Source of the DNA: Priapulus caudatus
Taxonomy: Eukaryota > Priapulida > Priapulimorpha > Priapulimorphida > Priapulidae
DNA length: 26,464 nt
Direction of reading: 5' to 3'
Assembly: GCF_000485595.1 (NCBI RefSeq)
Contig: NW_014578844.1
Coordinates: 27,202-53,665, forward strand
Part shown: positions 7,789 to 17,497 of the stretch, piece after piece
Numbering within the stretch: the stretch's first letter is position 1
Layout of the letters: each line of letters starts with the position of its first letter
Translations under genes and position numbers: made by a program
The notes under the pieces: generated by a model
Databases searched by the model: none
The model's input: the letters and a program-made list of their open reading frames with translations, nothing else
What the model was told of the DNA's origin: nothing

Positions 7789-10153
7789 ATGGCGCCCAAG
7801 AGAACGCTGGCAAAGCCGCCGGCTACTTTCAAAAGTAAAGTGTGGAAACATTTCGGATTTCCTGTAGAAAATGAAGTTATATTAAAAACAAAAACAATCT
7901 GTTGAGAGTGTGGGGCCGAGCTAAAATACATGACTGGAAATACCACGAACATGACGGCCCACTTAAGACACACCACCCCAAGCATGCCAAGTTACTATTA
8001 TCAGAGGAAGAACCCACGCACGATCAGGCTGGGGAAACTTCGGGCAGTCAGAAGACACTGAAACAAGCATTCCAGCAGCCCTTCGCCAACTCATCACCAC
8101 GAGCGACCGCAATAACACGTCAAGTAGGGGTTTTCATTGCCGAGGATCTTCGTCCTTACTCTGTGGTTGAAAAAGCTGGCTTTCAGAAAATAGTGAAACT
8201 TTTAGAGCCCCGATACAAGGTACGCTATGACTGCTACAGTCACTCAGTCAGTCACTCAAGTCAAGGGGCATTGTTAAATAAAATCATGATGGCATCCAAC
8301 ATTTTGATCAGATTAAATTAATTCAGAATATATAAATATAATAGGCAATAGTTGACTAGTAGTAGACATTTAATTATAATTATGATTAAAAATAAATAAA
8401 TAAAATCTAAATAATATAACAAGATGTATATGATTAAAAATAAATAAATATAACAAGATGCATGATTTAAAAAATTAATAAAACTAAATAGATAAATATA
8501 TGGATTATCTAAAAAAAAAAATAGATCTATGATCATAATGTATTATATTTATATAATATGAATTATTACCTTAATAGTAACTATGTAATTTCAGGTCCCC
8601 AGTCGCCAACATTTCAGTACAAAGGTAATCCCAGAGCTCTACAAGGAAACGAAGGCAAAGCTGTTGACAGAACTCAGAGATGCACCGATGATTGCATTGA
8701 CAACTGATGGGTGGACGTCAAGGGCTACAGTCTCTTACATAACCATCACTGCTCATTACATGTCTGGTGATGACTGGAAATTACACAGCCGTGTCCTACA
8801 GACTAGGGCCTTGTATAAATCACACACTGGAGAACACATCGGTAATGTTCTCACCGATGCATTAGAAGAATGGAACATCAAGCGTCCCATACAAGCGATG
8901 GGAAATCCTGTAGTTACTGATAATGCATCAAACATGGACATCGCCGTCCGTGAGGCAGGAATAGGACCGCACGTGAAATGTTTTGCGCACACCATTAACC
9001 TCGCAACTCAGAGAGGATTGCAGACACCCGCAATGGAACGACTTCTGGGCCGTTTTAAGAGAATCATAAACTACTTTCATAGAAGTACATCAGCTGCAGC
9101 TCTGCTCAAAGAAAAACAAAAAATGCTGCAACTACCAGTGCACAAGTTATTGATAGATGTCAGCACGCGCTGGAACAGTAGTTACGACATGATGCAGAGA
9201 TTCCTAGAGCAACAACCAGCAATCGTTGCAACACTCCTCAGTCCAGAACTCAGAAAGGCATCCAAGGATATTTATACCCTGAAAGATGATGACATATCAA
9301 ATGCAGAAGAAGCCATTGCTTTGCTGAAGCCGATGAAATCTATCACAGTGATACTTTGTGACGAAGCTTCTCCCACGATCTCATTGATTCATCCTCTACA
9401 GCACCAGATCCTCCAAACCATGACAGCAGTAAATAATGATTCACCTATGACGATTAACTTGAAGACTGCCATCCGAAATGACATCACGAAAAGGTATGCT
9501 GATCCAGATGTTATTGCACTGCTTCTGTTGTGTACCTGTTTGGATCCCAGGTTCCGTGCATTCACACATATTGATGAAGGGCTACGTGCTGAAGTCTATG
9601 TGACACTGAGAGTCAAGGCAATTGCTTTGAACACAAAAATCCAACAACAACAACAACAAGCTGTACATACAGCTCCTGTACCGCTGGAAGTTGGAGCAAA
9701 TGTAACAGAATCTCATCATCCGATTTCGGACCATGAAGAATCAGATCAATCTGTTGCATCGTCTTCCACGTCTGACCTTCATGGTGATTCTGGTGATGGT
9801 CAACCAGCAAGGAAGAAATCTGCACTGGAAGACTTATTTGGGAGTGGCTTACTGGTTACAGGCTTAGAGCAGCAGCAGACAATAGAAAGTAGAGTCAATG
9901 ACGAAATTCGTCGATATCGTTCAGAGCCACCAATTCCCATCAATAGTTCACCATTAGATTGGTGGTCTACTCATCAACATGCCTTCCAATTACTAGCAAA
10001 TGTTGCAAAAGCGTACCTGTCTATTCCCGCTACCTCGGTTCCAAGTGAGTCTTTTCCAGTGCTGGGGATGTGGTAACAGCCCAAAGGTCGACCCTAAGTC
10101 CTGAGCATGTAGACCAACTGGTCTTTCTCAGCAAAAATTGTGAACTTCTGTAG
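7789..10153 (+). pseudogene. hAT transposase (BED finger, catalytic core, dimerisation domain), two exons
   Basis: This would excise and reinsert the element. Exon 1 starts at ATG 7789 (MAPKRTLAKPP). It has a BED-type finger with C-x2-C (codons 7900-7911) and an H-rich half (HLRHHPKH), but TGA at 7903-7905 lies between the Cys residues and a 2-base shift follows at about 7960. The frame then runs through VGVFIAEDLRPYSVVEKAGF to EPRYK. Exon 2 begins VPSRQHFS and carries TTDGWTS (catalytic Asp), VTDNASNM (second Asp), CFAHTINL (C-x2-H), TRWNSSYDM, a polyGln/acidic linker, and the C-terminal dimerisation region LDWWSTHQHAFQLL...YLSIPATSVPSE. Around 10050 about four bases are missing, shifting FSSAGDVVTAQRS into another frame. 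The natural stop is TAG 10151-10153. About 660 residues is typical for the family. Confidence 0.9.
8220..8594 (+). other. Predicted intron in the hAT transposase
   Basis: The donor is AAG|GTACGC and the acceptor TAATTTCAG|GT. Splicing is phase 0 and joins EPRYK to VPSRQHFS, which restores the conserved hAT segment. The intron is 375 bp, very AT-rich, and contains a tandem repeat of GATTAAAAATAAATAAAT with AACAAGATG (from about 8382 and 8430). Apparent open frames here are low-complexity artefacts. Confidence 0.85.
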
Positions 10154-10178
10154 GCCTACAGAAGTTCCCAATTTTTGC
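10131..10178. repeat. 48-bp palindrome across the hAT stop codon
   Basis: The 24-base arms meet at GGCC (10153-10156) with one mismatch. The left arm encodes the last transposase residues and the stop; the right arm is its inverted copy. It could form a strong hairpin in the transcript 3' end. Confidence 0.9.
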
Positions 10179-10275
10179 TTGAAGGGGTTGAAAGCTTAAC
10201 TAAACTTAACCGTTACATGCTAAACTAAGTTTTGCATATATGTGATTGAATAATTTCATCAGATCTCTATAGTTC

Positions 10276-10401
10276 ACATGTAAATAAAGTTTATCTCAGT
10301 TAGATCCAAAATAGATATAGATATAGTTAGACAAAAATTTCATCAGTGTAAGTATTTATAACTTATTTTGGATCTACCTGAGATAATTTTTATTTACATG
10401 T
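10276..10401. repeat. Large imperfect palindrome in the hAT 3' region
   Basis: Arms 10276-10313 and 10364-10401 begin and end with ACATGT and share TTATCTCAG and TAGATCCAAAATA, with few mismatches. The loop is about 50 bp. AAGTTTTGCATAT occurs as a direct repeat on both sides (about 10228 and 10402). Confidence 0.8.
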
Positions 10402-10769
10402 AAGTTTTGCATATCTTGAAAGTTGAAACAAGACTGTTACTTGTTGCTATTTCATGCTTTATGACTAGTCAGTCTTTATAATTTACGTTTGTTTTTAATG
10501 TTGTTGCTTTTTTGACAACTTGCTCAATGCTCATTGCTGATTGTTCATTGTTCAATTTCAAAGTGCAATGGATATTAGTTTGGGTTGTATGTACTATGTA
10601 CTCAATCACTCATGGAGTCATGGTACTACATTCTAGTCTTTATTTTTTAGAACAGTATTACTTTGTTTACTTTGTTCATTGGTTAATGTTTATGTCTATC
10701 ACACTCACTCACACAGTCCGTAGTGACTAGTGAGTTGACATTGTTAGTTGGTGTTAACTTGACTTGCTC

Positions 10770-10775
10770 AATAAA
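10770..10775 (+). terminator. Polyadenylation signal AATAAA of the hAT transcript (candidate)
   Basis: AATAAA lies 617 bp after the transposase stop and 208 bp before the right end of the element. A nearer candidate exists at about 10283. There is no direct evidence of use. Confidence 0.35.
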
Positions 10776-10917
10776 GAATGTTCAACGTTCATTATATAAA
10801 TTAACATACAAAACATATAGTGTTGATTTTGGACTTTTATTATAATCACACACATTGTAGAAAATAATTAGGTGTTTTTTGTCTGACAAAAAAATGGTTT
10901 TGTCTTTATGGAAAAAA

Positions 10918-10983
10918 TCGAATCGTGATGCATGAATCGTGAATCGAATCGAATCGTGGCGCATGTATATCGTTACACCTCTA
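10918..10983 (-). repeat. hAT right TIR and subterminal motifs
   Basis: The TIR is 10968-10983. Three GAATCG(TG) copies lie just inside, in tandem with GAATC repeats. Confidence 0.9.
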
Positions 10984-11400
10984 ATCCCGACACCGACAAA
11001 CCATACAAGTTGTATACCGATGCCAGTGACTTCGCAGTTGGAGCCGTCCTAGCTCAGGACGATGATGACGGTCACGAGGTCGTCATACACTACATTTCTC
11101 ATCAACTCACCCCCTCGCAGGCACGATGGGGCATCACACAACGCGAGGCATTCACCATAATCTATGCACTAGACACCATTCGCCACTATCTTGCTGGCGC
11201 TTCCCTCACCATCTACACAGACCATTAGCCACTCGAGTATTTCCTCACGTCGCCCACATTGAAGAATCCACGCTTGTTACGATGGGCCACGATTCTCAGC
11301 GAGTATCAGCCGAAGATACTATACCTTAAAGGCGCCAGAAACGTTCACGATCAATTGTCCAGAATCCCTGCTGGACACGATCACGTCAGCCTTGCCGACA
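10984..11400 (+). pseudogene. Gypsy RNase H (first element)
   Basis: This resumes pol after the hAT insertion; the first 8 bases are the second target-site copy. YTDASDFAVGAVLAQ carries the first catalytic Asp, QREAFTIIYALDTIRHYLAG the Glu region, and IYTDH the next Asp. A TAG at 11226-11228 follows IYTDH, where a basic residue codon is normal. Reading then continues with PLEYFLTSP in the same frame, and LLRWATILSEYQPKILYLKGARNVHDQLSR follows. No in-frame start exists or is needed. Confidence 0.85.
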
Positions 11401-12419
11401 CACCCAATCCGCAGAATCATTACCTAACCCAGATCGATGTACATGACGACACCCCAGAGCACATGCCTGCTTCGTCACCACAACACACCATCGAGCTCCA
11501 CCCTTCCGCCAACGATCATGCGCCTCCCACAACCCACGTCTCACCAACCCCGCCGCCCACACAGACCACATGTGAAGTAACCACCGCAGACCCCATGATT
11601 GAGACCATATCGCTAGACGCCATTCGCGCAGAACAGTATCAGGACACACACTTGTGCAAGATTCGCGCTGTTCTTACCGCGTCCATTCCAGCACTGAAAG
11701 ATCTAAAGTCCGTTGCACGCTACTTGATCGATGACGATGACCTTATCTATTATGCAGCTGAACCCACACGGCATGAAGACCCCAGTATGCAAATCGTCAT
11801 CCCACACAAATATCAACACCTCATTACCGTGGCTCATCAAGCCGCACATCTCGGTTTCCCCAAGACGTATGCACTCATTCGCAGCCGCTTCTATTGGCTA
11901 GGAATGTACGCCAACATTCATACGTTCGTCCGTAGTTGTGTTGCATGCAACTCCGCCAAGCTCCACCGCATACCGTCTCCACTGGGGGCTGCGCCATTCC
12001 CAGATTCGTCGTTCCAGGTGGTGTCAGTCGACACCTGCCAATTTCCGTTGACACCCAGAGGCCATCGCTACATCATTCATTTCCATTGTACTTATACAAG
12101 TTGGCCAGATTGTTTTCCGGTACGGGACAAGTCCGCGCAGACCGTCGCTGACCTCTTGGTCAACAAAATCATCCCTCGACATTCCTACCCGAAGATCCTA
12201 CTCTCCGACAACGGCACCGCATTTTGCAACCATGTTATGGATGCCCTCACTCGCCACTTCGGCATAATGGCAGTCCGCTGCGCCCTCTACCACCCCACAT
12301 CTAACGCGGCTTGTGAACGCTTCCATCGCATTTTAAATTCTATGATCGCAGCATCGTTAACCGACAGCAGACTAACTGGGACTTGTTGCTCCCATCTCTG
12401 CTCTCAGCGTACTGCGTAA
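11401..12419 (+). pseudogene. Gypsy integrase (first element), catalytic triad intact
   Basis: After a Pro/Thr/His-rich linker, the HHCC finger has HQAAHLG and SCVACNSAK (C-x2-C). The core keeps all three acidic residues: Asp in VVSVDTCQFPLTPRG, Asp in LLSDNGTAFCN and Glu in ACERFHR, spaced D35E. This is the best-preserved catalytic domain of the element, but a frameshift at about 12360 ends it in TAA; the expected continuation (WDLLLPSLLSAY) is in the next frame. It would join the retrotransposon DNA to the host chromosome. Its sequence is clearly different from the minus-strand integrase at 3907-4794, so the two gypsy copies belong to different lineages. Confidence 0.88.
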
Positions 12420-13388
12420 GCATTAACGGCACATCGCAACACTTCCCCTTCTACCTGCTGTATGGCAGACAGCCAATGCTTCTGCTTGATAACTTGCTCC
12501 TACCCCGAAGGAAGACGTATGACAACGACCCCATTCAGCAAACTCGAACGTTTCCATCAGTCATACGTCCACATTCGCAATGCAACCCGTGACATGCGTG
12601 CACAAAATAAACGCCGCTATGATCGCCGCGCGCGCAAACAGCATTTCAAAGCCGAAGATCCGGTCTACTACCACGACCCCGTACTTCAACCAGACACCAC
12701 ACGCAAGCTCGCATCGCCCTGGAAACCCTTTTATACTATAATCAAAACGCTGTCACCGAAGAAGTGCCTCATTCAACACAAGTCGAGCATGCGTCACATT
12801 ACAACGCACATCGACAACCTCCGGGCAGCGCATCCCTCCGCTCGCTGGGACAAGCCCCGCCGCCCAGTGCCCGAGAAGGCACCTGCGCAGCCCCGTGCCG
12901 CTCCCCTGAGGCTACAGCCACGGCGGCAAGCTACGCTCGCGCATCCAGATGCAGCACGTGCATCCACACACTCGAGCGACTCGCAACCAGATTCTGACAG
13001 CGACGACCCTCCACAGCCCCAATCGGCGTCCGACAGTGACTTCAGCTCTACCGATCTCATTTTGCTGGCACGTTTCCGCGAAACACCACCTGCCGCACCC
13101 ACCAGCGACGATTTCTCTGATCAAGGAATCCAGCCAGTGGTGCCCAGCCAGGAAACAACCACCTACGAAGTGCATACTACAGGTTCCGGATCCTGTATAT
13201 ATCCACTGAAACGTCCACGGACACCAGACCGATCACACCGCTCAGACACTGCCCGAAGACCCAGAGCACTCAAACGTTATGCTCAGGGAGCGCACCACTA
13301 CGGCGTCTCTGTGCACGCCCGAATCGTCGCAACACGTGCCGGTAGTAACCCTATCAACGCAAGGCATACCGTTGCATCCTCCGAATGA
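12383..13388 (+). pseudogene. Gypsy pol C-terminus with Ser/Asp-rich tail
   Basis: The integrase C-terminal region continues in two further frames. Frame one (12383-12592) has PFYLLYGRQPMLLLDNLL. Then, after a shift near 12540, ERFHQSYVHIRNATRDMRAQ, KRRYDRRARKQHFKAEDPVYYHDP and an SH3-like end (KLASPWKPFYTIIK) follow. From about 12,840 the protein becomes a roughly 180-residue low-complexity extension rich in Pro/Ala and then Ser/Asp (DSQPDSDSDD, SASDSDFSSTD), ending at TGA 13386-13388. The extension is unlike a chromodomain. Its role is unknown. Confidence 0.7.
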
Positions 13389-14203
13389 CGCCCCCGCCCG
13401 CAGCACCAACATCTGCCAATCCGCGCCTCCAACCACAACACCCGCGCCACCTTCACATGCAGATATATGCGCGATCGCAAGTCGTCCCCACGCTGCAGAA
13501 GCTCGCATGACGCCATTCAGCCTGTCTCCATGCCTCTCCGATGCTCGCCTATTAACAGCGCATAGCACACACTATGGCACACTCTATGGCGCACGGGGCC
13601 ACACGTGGCAATGGGGCATGGCTAAAGCCCAGCCATAATGCCCATTATATGCCGCATCCAACTCGTGTCATTTTTTTATTGTCAGGACGAGCATACCGTA
13701 GTCGTAGAGCGCGGTGCACATTCGTAATCCCGGAGACTTCAGTAGCCCCGTACATCCCGGAAGCTCCTGCGGTCACGGTTATAGCATACCGCTTTCCTCG
13801 CACGTTCATGCATGCACATGACGATATTGAGCCTTTTACGGCTCGGTTTCTCCGTGTTTCGATGCACGATAGAGCTCGTATTATATAATATATATATAAT
13901 AACTATAATTTAACGACGCACGCCAACGGTCTTATCGCGCCTGTAACCAACATGTCTACCTCGTAGCAAGCGTATTTACCTAGAACGATGGCAGCCGCCA
14001 ATGCAGCGCCGCGTGCAACTGCGGATCCCCAGCCGCTACCGCCGCGCCCGACCACCGCTGCCGCCACATCACAGGACCCCGACGCCTCTATGTCTAGCAG
14101 CCCTGCCAGCAGGCCCCCCATCGCCTGGCCGCCGTCTGCCGCTACGACCACTACCCCTACAGCCTGGCGCACGACCACGACCCCAACCGCCGCCGTGGAA
14201 TGA
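13389..14203 (+). other. GC-rich 3' flank of the gypsy element
   Basis: This is probable 3' untranslated/LTR-remnant sequence. It includes a hairpin (TGGGGCATGGCT with AGCCATAATGCCCA, 13611-13643) and a TATATAAT-like tract at 13,880-13,900. A 71-codon Ala/Pro/Thr-rich frame (13988-14203) has no domain and is probably not a gene. No copy of this sequence was seen upstream of gag. Confidence 0.4.
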
Positions 14204-14275
14204 CGTATTGATGTATTGATGTATTGCTGTATTGATGTGTCGACGTATTCATGTACTCACATATTGAGGTAATAA
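14204..14275 (+). repeat. 8-bp tandem repeat (GTATTGAT-type)
   Basis: About nine consecutive 8-base units are related to GTATTGAT (GTATTGAT, GTATTGCT, GTGTCGAC, GTATTCAT and so on), decaying into GTAATAAAG. Confidence 0.8.
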
Positions 14276-15233
14276 AGTTTCGACGTATCTCGTGTATTGC
14301 CGCGCTTTCTATAATGACGTCTTGCCGGTATCGCAGCACATAAATGTAGTGCTGAAATAGAGAAAAAAATAAAACACCATAAAATACAAAACCGAACAAA
14401 TGCTGTCACACTTATAGCGTCCCTAACTTCGTAACTGTAACAGTCTTGCACCGTTTTGTCTCATATACGTCACCGTATTGCGTTCAGCGTATAGCGTATA
14501 CCATTACCGGCTTCTCGGACGTTTCGCAGGCACAGCACCTATACCCCTGTGCGCGTTTCCCGGCACACATCCACCACTCCGACGCCCCGTCCTACTACGA
14601 CAGCCAGGCCTCGAATTAAGTGACGAGAGGGGCAAGACAATTTTTTGGGGTCATGTGAGAAATTGCCTTGAATTTTCTCTAAAATTGATGGGCACTGAGG
14701 CAATTTTAAAAGGCATCGAGGCACTTTTGTAAAATAAAGGAAAACTCATAACAAATTAATACATCAACCTCTGCTAATGGAAGTACAGTAACAGGGTTCA
14801 ACGTTAACTTTTTATTTCACTAGACCATCAGGCTAGTAACTCAGGAAAACCACTAGCCCTGACCTAAGTTTCACTAGCCCAGACCCAGACCATTGTTATG
14901 AAAAACTTTGTGTCATCGTATGAATTCTACTAAAATTTCTCTAAATTCCTTCCATACTCCTGTCCACCTTCCACCTTCACTTCGCCAAGCTACTTCGCGA
15001 TCCACGTCTTACGGTACGAGGTTACTTGTATTCGGTTACGGTTTCGGTCGGTGTTTGTAGACATGTGTTTAGTATCGTAGAGTTGTTTGTTTAGGCTGTT
15101 AAAGTGCAAGCCACCTGTGACGCATATTCTGTGGTGTAATAGAACGCACGAAGAGTAGCTTTTATAATACTGTGTTCGTGTTATCTATCGACGGGACCCG
15201 ACGCTACCCTTAAGGTGACTACCTCACACATGC
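14276..15233. other. Intergenic stretch, nothing firmly recognised
   Basis: There is no convincing gene. At 14,640-14,740 GGCA(C/A)TTTT-type motifs recur, and at 14,820-14,890 CTAGCC motifs recur. Both look like fragments of an unclassified dispersed repeat. Bases 14,960-15,230 show nothing. Confidence 0.4.
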
Positions 15234-15583
15234 TAGACCGAGAACCTGGAGAAGGGGAAGTGCAGAGCTTCCTTAGACCATTTCCTAATTCAAAAAGATG
15301 CAGAATATATCTCCTATAAGTCATTCCCCTGTGATTATTCAGATCATGACTTTATTACCACAATATCTGACATAAAAACAAAGCAGGACCCCCAAAGTGA
15401 ATGGATTATGACAAGAGATATAAAAAACATTACAGCAGAACACTTCATATCAGACCTACAAAAAATGAATTGGGAAGGGATCTACAAAACTACAGATATC
15501 AACAATCAAGTGGCTATACTCCTATACAATATACAATACTGTCTAGAAATACATGCTCCAATGCGACACATTAAACAAGTGCC
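15234..15583 (+). pseudogene. LINE endonuclease C-terminal part and linker
   Basis: Frame 0 reads LDHFLIQKDAEYISYKSF then CDYSDHDFITTISD. The S-D-H is the closing catalytic motif of apurinic-like LINE endonucleases. It continues through NITAEHFISDLQKMNWEGIY and CLEIHAPMRHIKQV, typical of the endonuclease-RT linker. The upstream part is in other frames or absent, and a stop lies at about 15234. The frame then runs into a CT microsatellite that is not part of the protein. Confidence 0.7.
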
Positions 15584-15596
15584 GCAGAACGACAGC

Positions 15597-16013
15597 ACTC
15601 TTTCGCTCTCTCGCTCTTGCTCTCTCTTCCCTTCGCGCTCTCTCTCTCCCTCTCCCTCTCCCTACCACTACTCTCGTCTCTCTCTCCTCGGCTCGATCAC
15701 ACTCTCTCTCTCTCTCTCTCTCTCTTGCTCTCTCTTCCCTTCACGCTCTCTCTCTCTCCCTCTTCCTCTCTCTCTCGCTCACACTCACTCTCCATCGTTG
15801 TCTCTCTCTTTCTTTGTCTTTGTCTTTCTCTCTCCCTCTCTCTTCCTGCCTCTCTCTCTCTCTCTTTCTCTCTCACTCTTTCGCGCGCTCTCTCTCTTTC
15901 TCTCTCTCTCTCTCGCTCTCTCTATCACTCTCTCTCTTCCTCTCTTCTTCGCTCGTCTCTCTCCTCTCTCTCTCTCTCTCTCTCTGCGTGCTCCTCTCTC
16001 TCTCTCTCTTCCC

Positions 16014-16046
<33 letters not shown>

Positions 16047-16060
16047 AATTTCTCTCTTTC
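15597..16060 (+). repeat. Long CT microsatellite
   Basis: About 460 bp of (CT)n with scattered G/A interruptions. The Leu/Ser-rich frames on plus and Arg/Glu-rich frames on minus are artefacts of the repeat. Confidence 0.97.
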
Positions 16061-16137
16061 CCGAGGCGGTAGCGGGCTGCCGGACGAAGCTGTAGCACTG
16101 ATTGTCTATACAGATGTCTGATTGTCTATCAGACTGA

Positions 16138-16602
16138 TTGTCTTATGGTCTTCTAACCCTAGCAAGACCGTTTCGTGAAGCTAGCAAGGCAGTAACCGTT
16201 TTTTATATAACTTCAGATAAATGTTTTAACTATAGTATATGTTATTCGGGTGGCACTCCGGCAGCCCATGTTTATTACTATGTTAACTCGGGTTCCCAGC
16301 AGCGCAGGATGGTAGAAAATTATGAAAAATTGTGCTTGAAAAAGCTGCTGTCCGGCCAGACAAGCTACCTGACAGATCTACTTGTCCTCCGTGAAATGGA
16401 CAAGTACCGACAAAGGGATAGCCCTTATTTCGAACACTGGATGGTATCAGGAACCTTCTCAGAGAAATGTTCGTTGGAATCGTTTATGAAGTTGCCACGA
16501 GATGGCGCGTTACGTTTGAATGTCTTAAGATTAAGAGATGGAAGCTGGAAGCTTCCATCGGTATGTAGTATAGGCAACAGCACTATTTGCAAGACAGAAT
16601 AG
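16138..16602 (+). CDS. Hypothetical ORF, possible orphan exon
   Basis: This 154-codon frame is not low complexity. Its middle (MVENYEKLCLKKLLSGQ, EMDKYRQRDSPYFEHW, EKCSLESFMKLPRDGAL) reads like a globular charged protein, and I do not recognise it. At 16560|16561 the sequence is TCG|GTATGT, a strong splice-donor match, and the residues after it (VCSIGNSTIC) look less protein-like. The true coding end may therefore be 16560. Possible acceptors (CTATACAG at about 16110; TCTAACCCTAG at about 16160) follow the CT tract. It could be a captured host exon or part of a transposon gene. No partner exon was found. Confidence 0.3.
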   Translation: MSYGLLTLARPFREASKAVTVFYITSDKCFNYSICYSGGTPAAHVYYYVNSGSQQRRMVENYEKLCLKKLLSGQTSYLTDLLVLREMDKYRQRDSPYFEHWMVSGTFSEKCSLESFMKLPRDGALRLNVLRLRDGSWKLPSVCSIGNSTICKTE

Positions 16603-17119
16603 GTTAAGCCCTCATCCATTTACCTACGCCAAGCCTACAGGCTGAAATAGAGACGTGCCCCTATGTAACTAATTAACGCAGGCAAAAAAGTACACCATCA
16701 CTATCACCACCACATGCACTGCAGTAGCCACTGTAAGTTAACATTACATTACATGTAACACACTGACAGTACAGAATGCCACTGAAATTATACGATTTAA
16801 GGAGCATAAACCTTCTTCAAGCAATTAGTTTTTGAAATTTCACTGTGACATTGTAGTGCTCATACATCCAGGCATTGTATAAATCTACTAGCAACCGGCA
16901 GTCAAATTCTTTCTAACAGTAAACAAATCCAATTTAACCTCCTCTTGAGGGTCAAAAGGTTATCAGACACTTACTCTTCGCATGTCAGTGGAAAGCACAT
17001 TTCATGATCCTTTCAATAAAGCCAAAAAACTGGTTAGTCAGCCGCTAAAACAAAAAAGTTTTTCAAATCGCTCCGTCAGCACCATGTCCTCAGAAAATGT
17101 CTAAAATCTGCCTGTGGCC

Positions 17120-17420
17120 CATTGACCTTTGACCTGTGACGGTCCAATTTCGGACAGTGATGGCTGTTTGCCTCCATGAAGCTATACACCGACTATCACG
17201 AGCCTAGGTCGAGCCGTTTAGAATTTTGTGCCGGCATTCTGCATTTCCTCCCGTATACCTTAGTTATAGGAGGGAATGTTCCCCTTTTTTTACACCTCTT
17301 AACCTTTGACCTATGACCCCCAGCTTCGACATCCCAACTCGTTTTCGGATTACCCTCCGCGCCCCGGTCCCGAATATGCGTGACCGTACGTCGAGCCGTT
17401 TAGATTTTGTGCCGCACTGT
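17120..17420 (+). repeat. Two ~180-bp direct repeats with DR1-like sites
   Basis: TGACCTTTGACCT (17123-17135) and TAACCTTTGACCT (17300-17312) head the two units. GTCGAGCCGTTTAGA followed by TTTTGTGCCG closes them (17209-17233 and 17390-17414). The spacing of 177-181 bp shows a diverged tandem duplication. The motifs belong to a widespread invertebrate repeat type. Confidence 0.75.
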
Positions 17421-17468
17421 TGACGGACGCACGGACGCTCGCACGGACGACGATCATGCGATTCTACA

Positions 17469-17497
17469 AGCTGCATCTGACTATGTCAGAATGAGCT
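17469..17497 (+). repeat. Hairpin at the 3' tail of the insertion
   Basis: AGCTGCATCTGAC, a TAT loop, then GTCAGAATGAGCT, followed by AAAAA. It comes after a CGGACG-rich tract (17,424-17,450). The arrangement is typical of the ends of hairpin-tailed short repeats in invertebrates. Confidence 0.6.

Larger units (their letters stand above)
7591..10983 (+). mobile_element. hAT DNA transposon (3,393 bp, near-complete)
   Basis: The 16-bp perfect TIRs are TAGAGGTGTAACGATA at 7591 and its complement ending at 10983. Flanking 8-bp duplications are identical. Both ends carry subterminal copies of GAATCGTGA, the kind of clustered motif hAT transposases bind. Inside is one transposase gene with a single intron, then about 830 bp of AT-rich 3' sequence with two large palindromes and an AATAAA. 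It interrupts the first gypsy element between RT and RNase H. The identical duplication and nearly full-length gene indicate a fairly recent insertion, but the transposase is already broken. Confidence 0.95.
1791..13388 (+). mobile_element. Ty3/gypsy-type retrotransposon (degenerate, interrupted twice)
   Basis: Domains appear in the order gag, CCHC knuckle, retropepsin, RT, RNase H, HHCC integrase and C-terminal tail, which is the Ty3/gypsy order (integrase after RNase H). Two later insertions, 3523-6297 and 7591-10983, split protease from RT and RT from RNase H. Without them the internal region is about 5.4 kb, normal for this superfamily. Every domain carries frameshifts, stops or lost catalytic residues, so the copy is dead. 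No LTR pair, primer-binding site or polypurine tract could be identified by eye. As the host of two nested elements, it is the oldest layer here. Confidence 0.85.

Noticed and set aside
8318-8536. Minus-strand 72-aa hydrophobic ORF
   Set aside because: Mostly inside the AT-rich transposase intron; Leu/Ile/Tyr/Phe bias reflects AT composition.
13988-14219. Ala/Pro/Thr-rich ORFs after gypsy pol (possible env-like gene)
   Set aside because: Low complexity, short, no signal peptide or membrane segment; coding not supported.
15408-16121. Long Ser/Leu-rich open frames (three overlapping) and an Arg/Glu-rich minus-strand frame
   Set aside because: After the LINE segment ends at about 15583 they are translations of the CT microsatellite.
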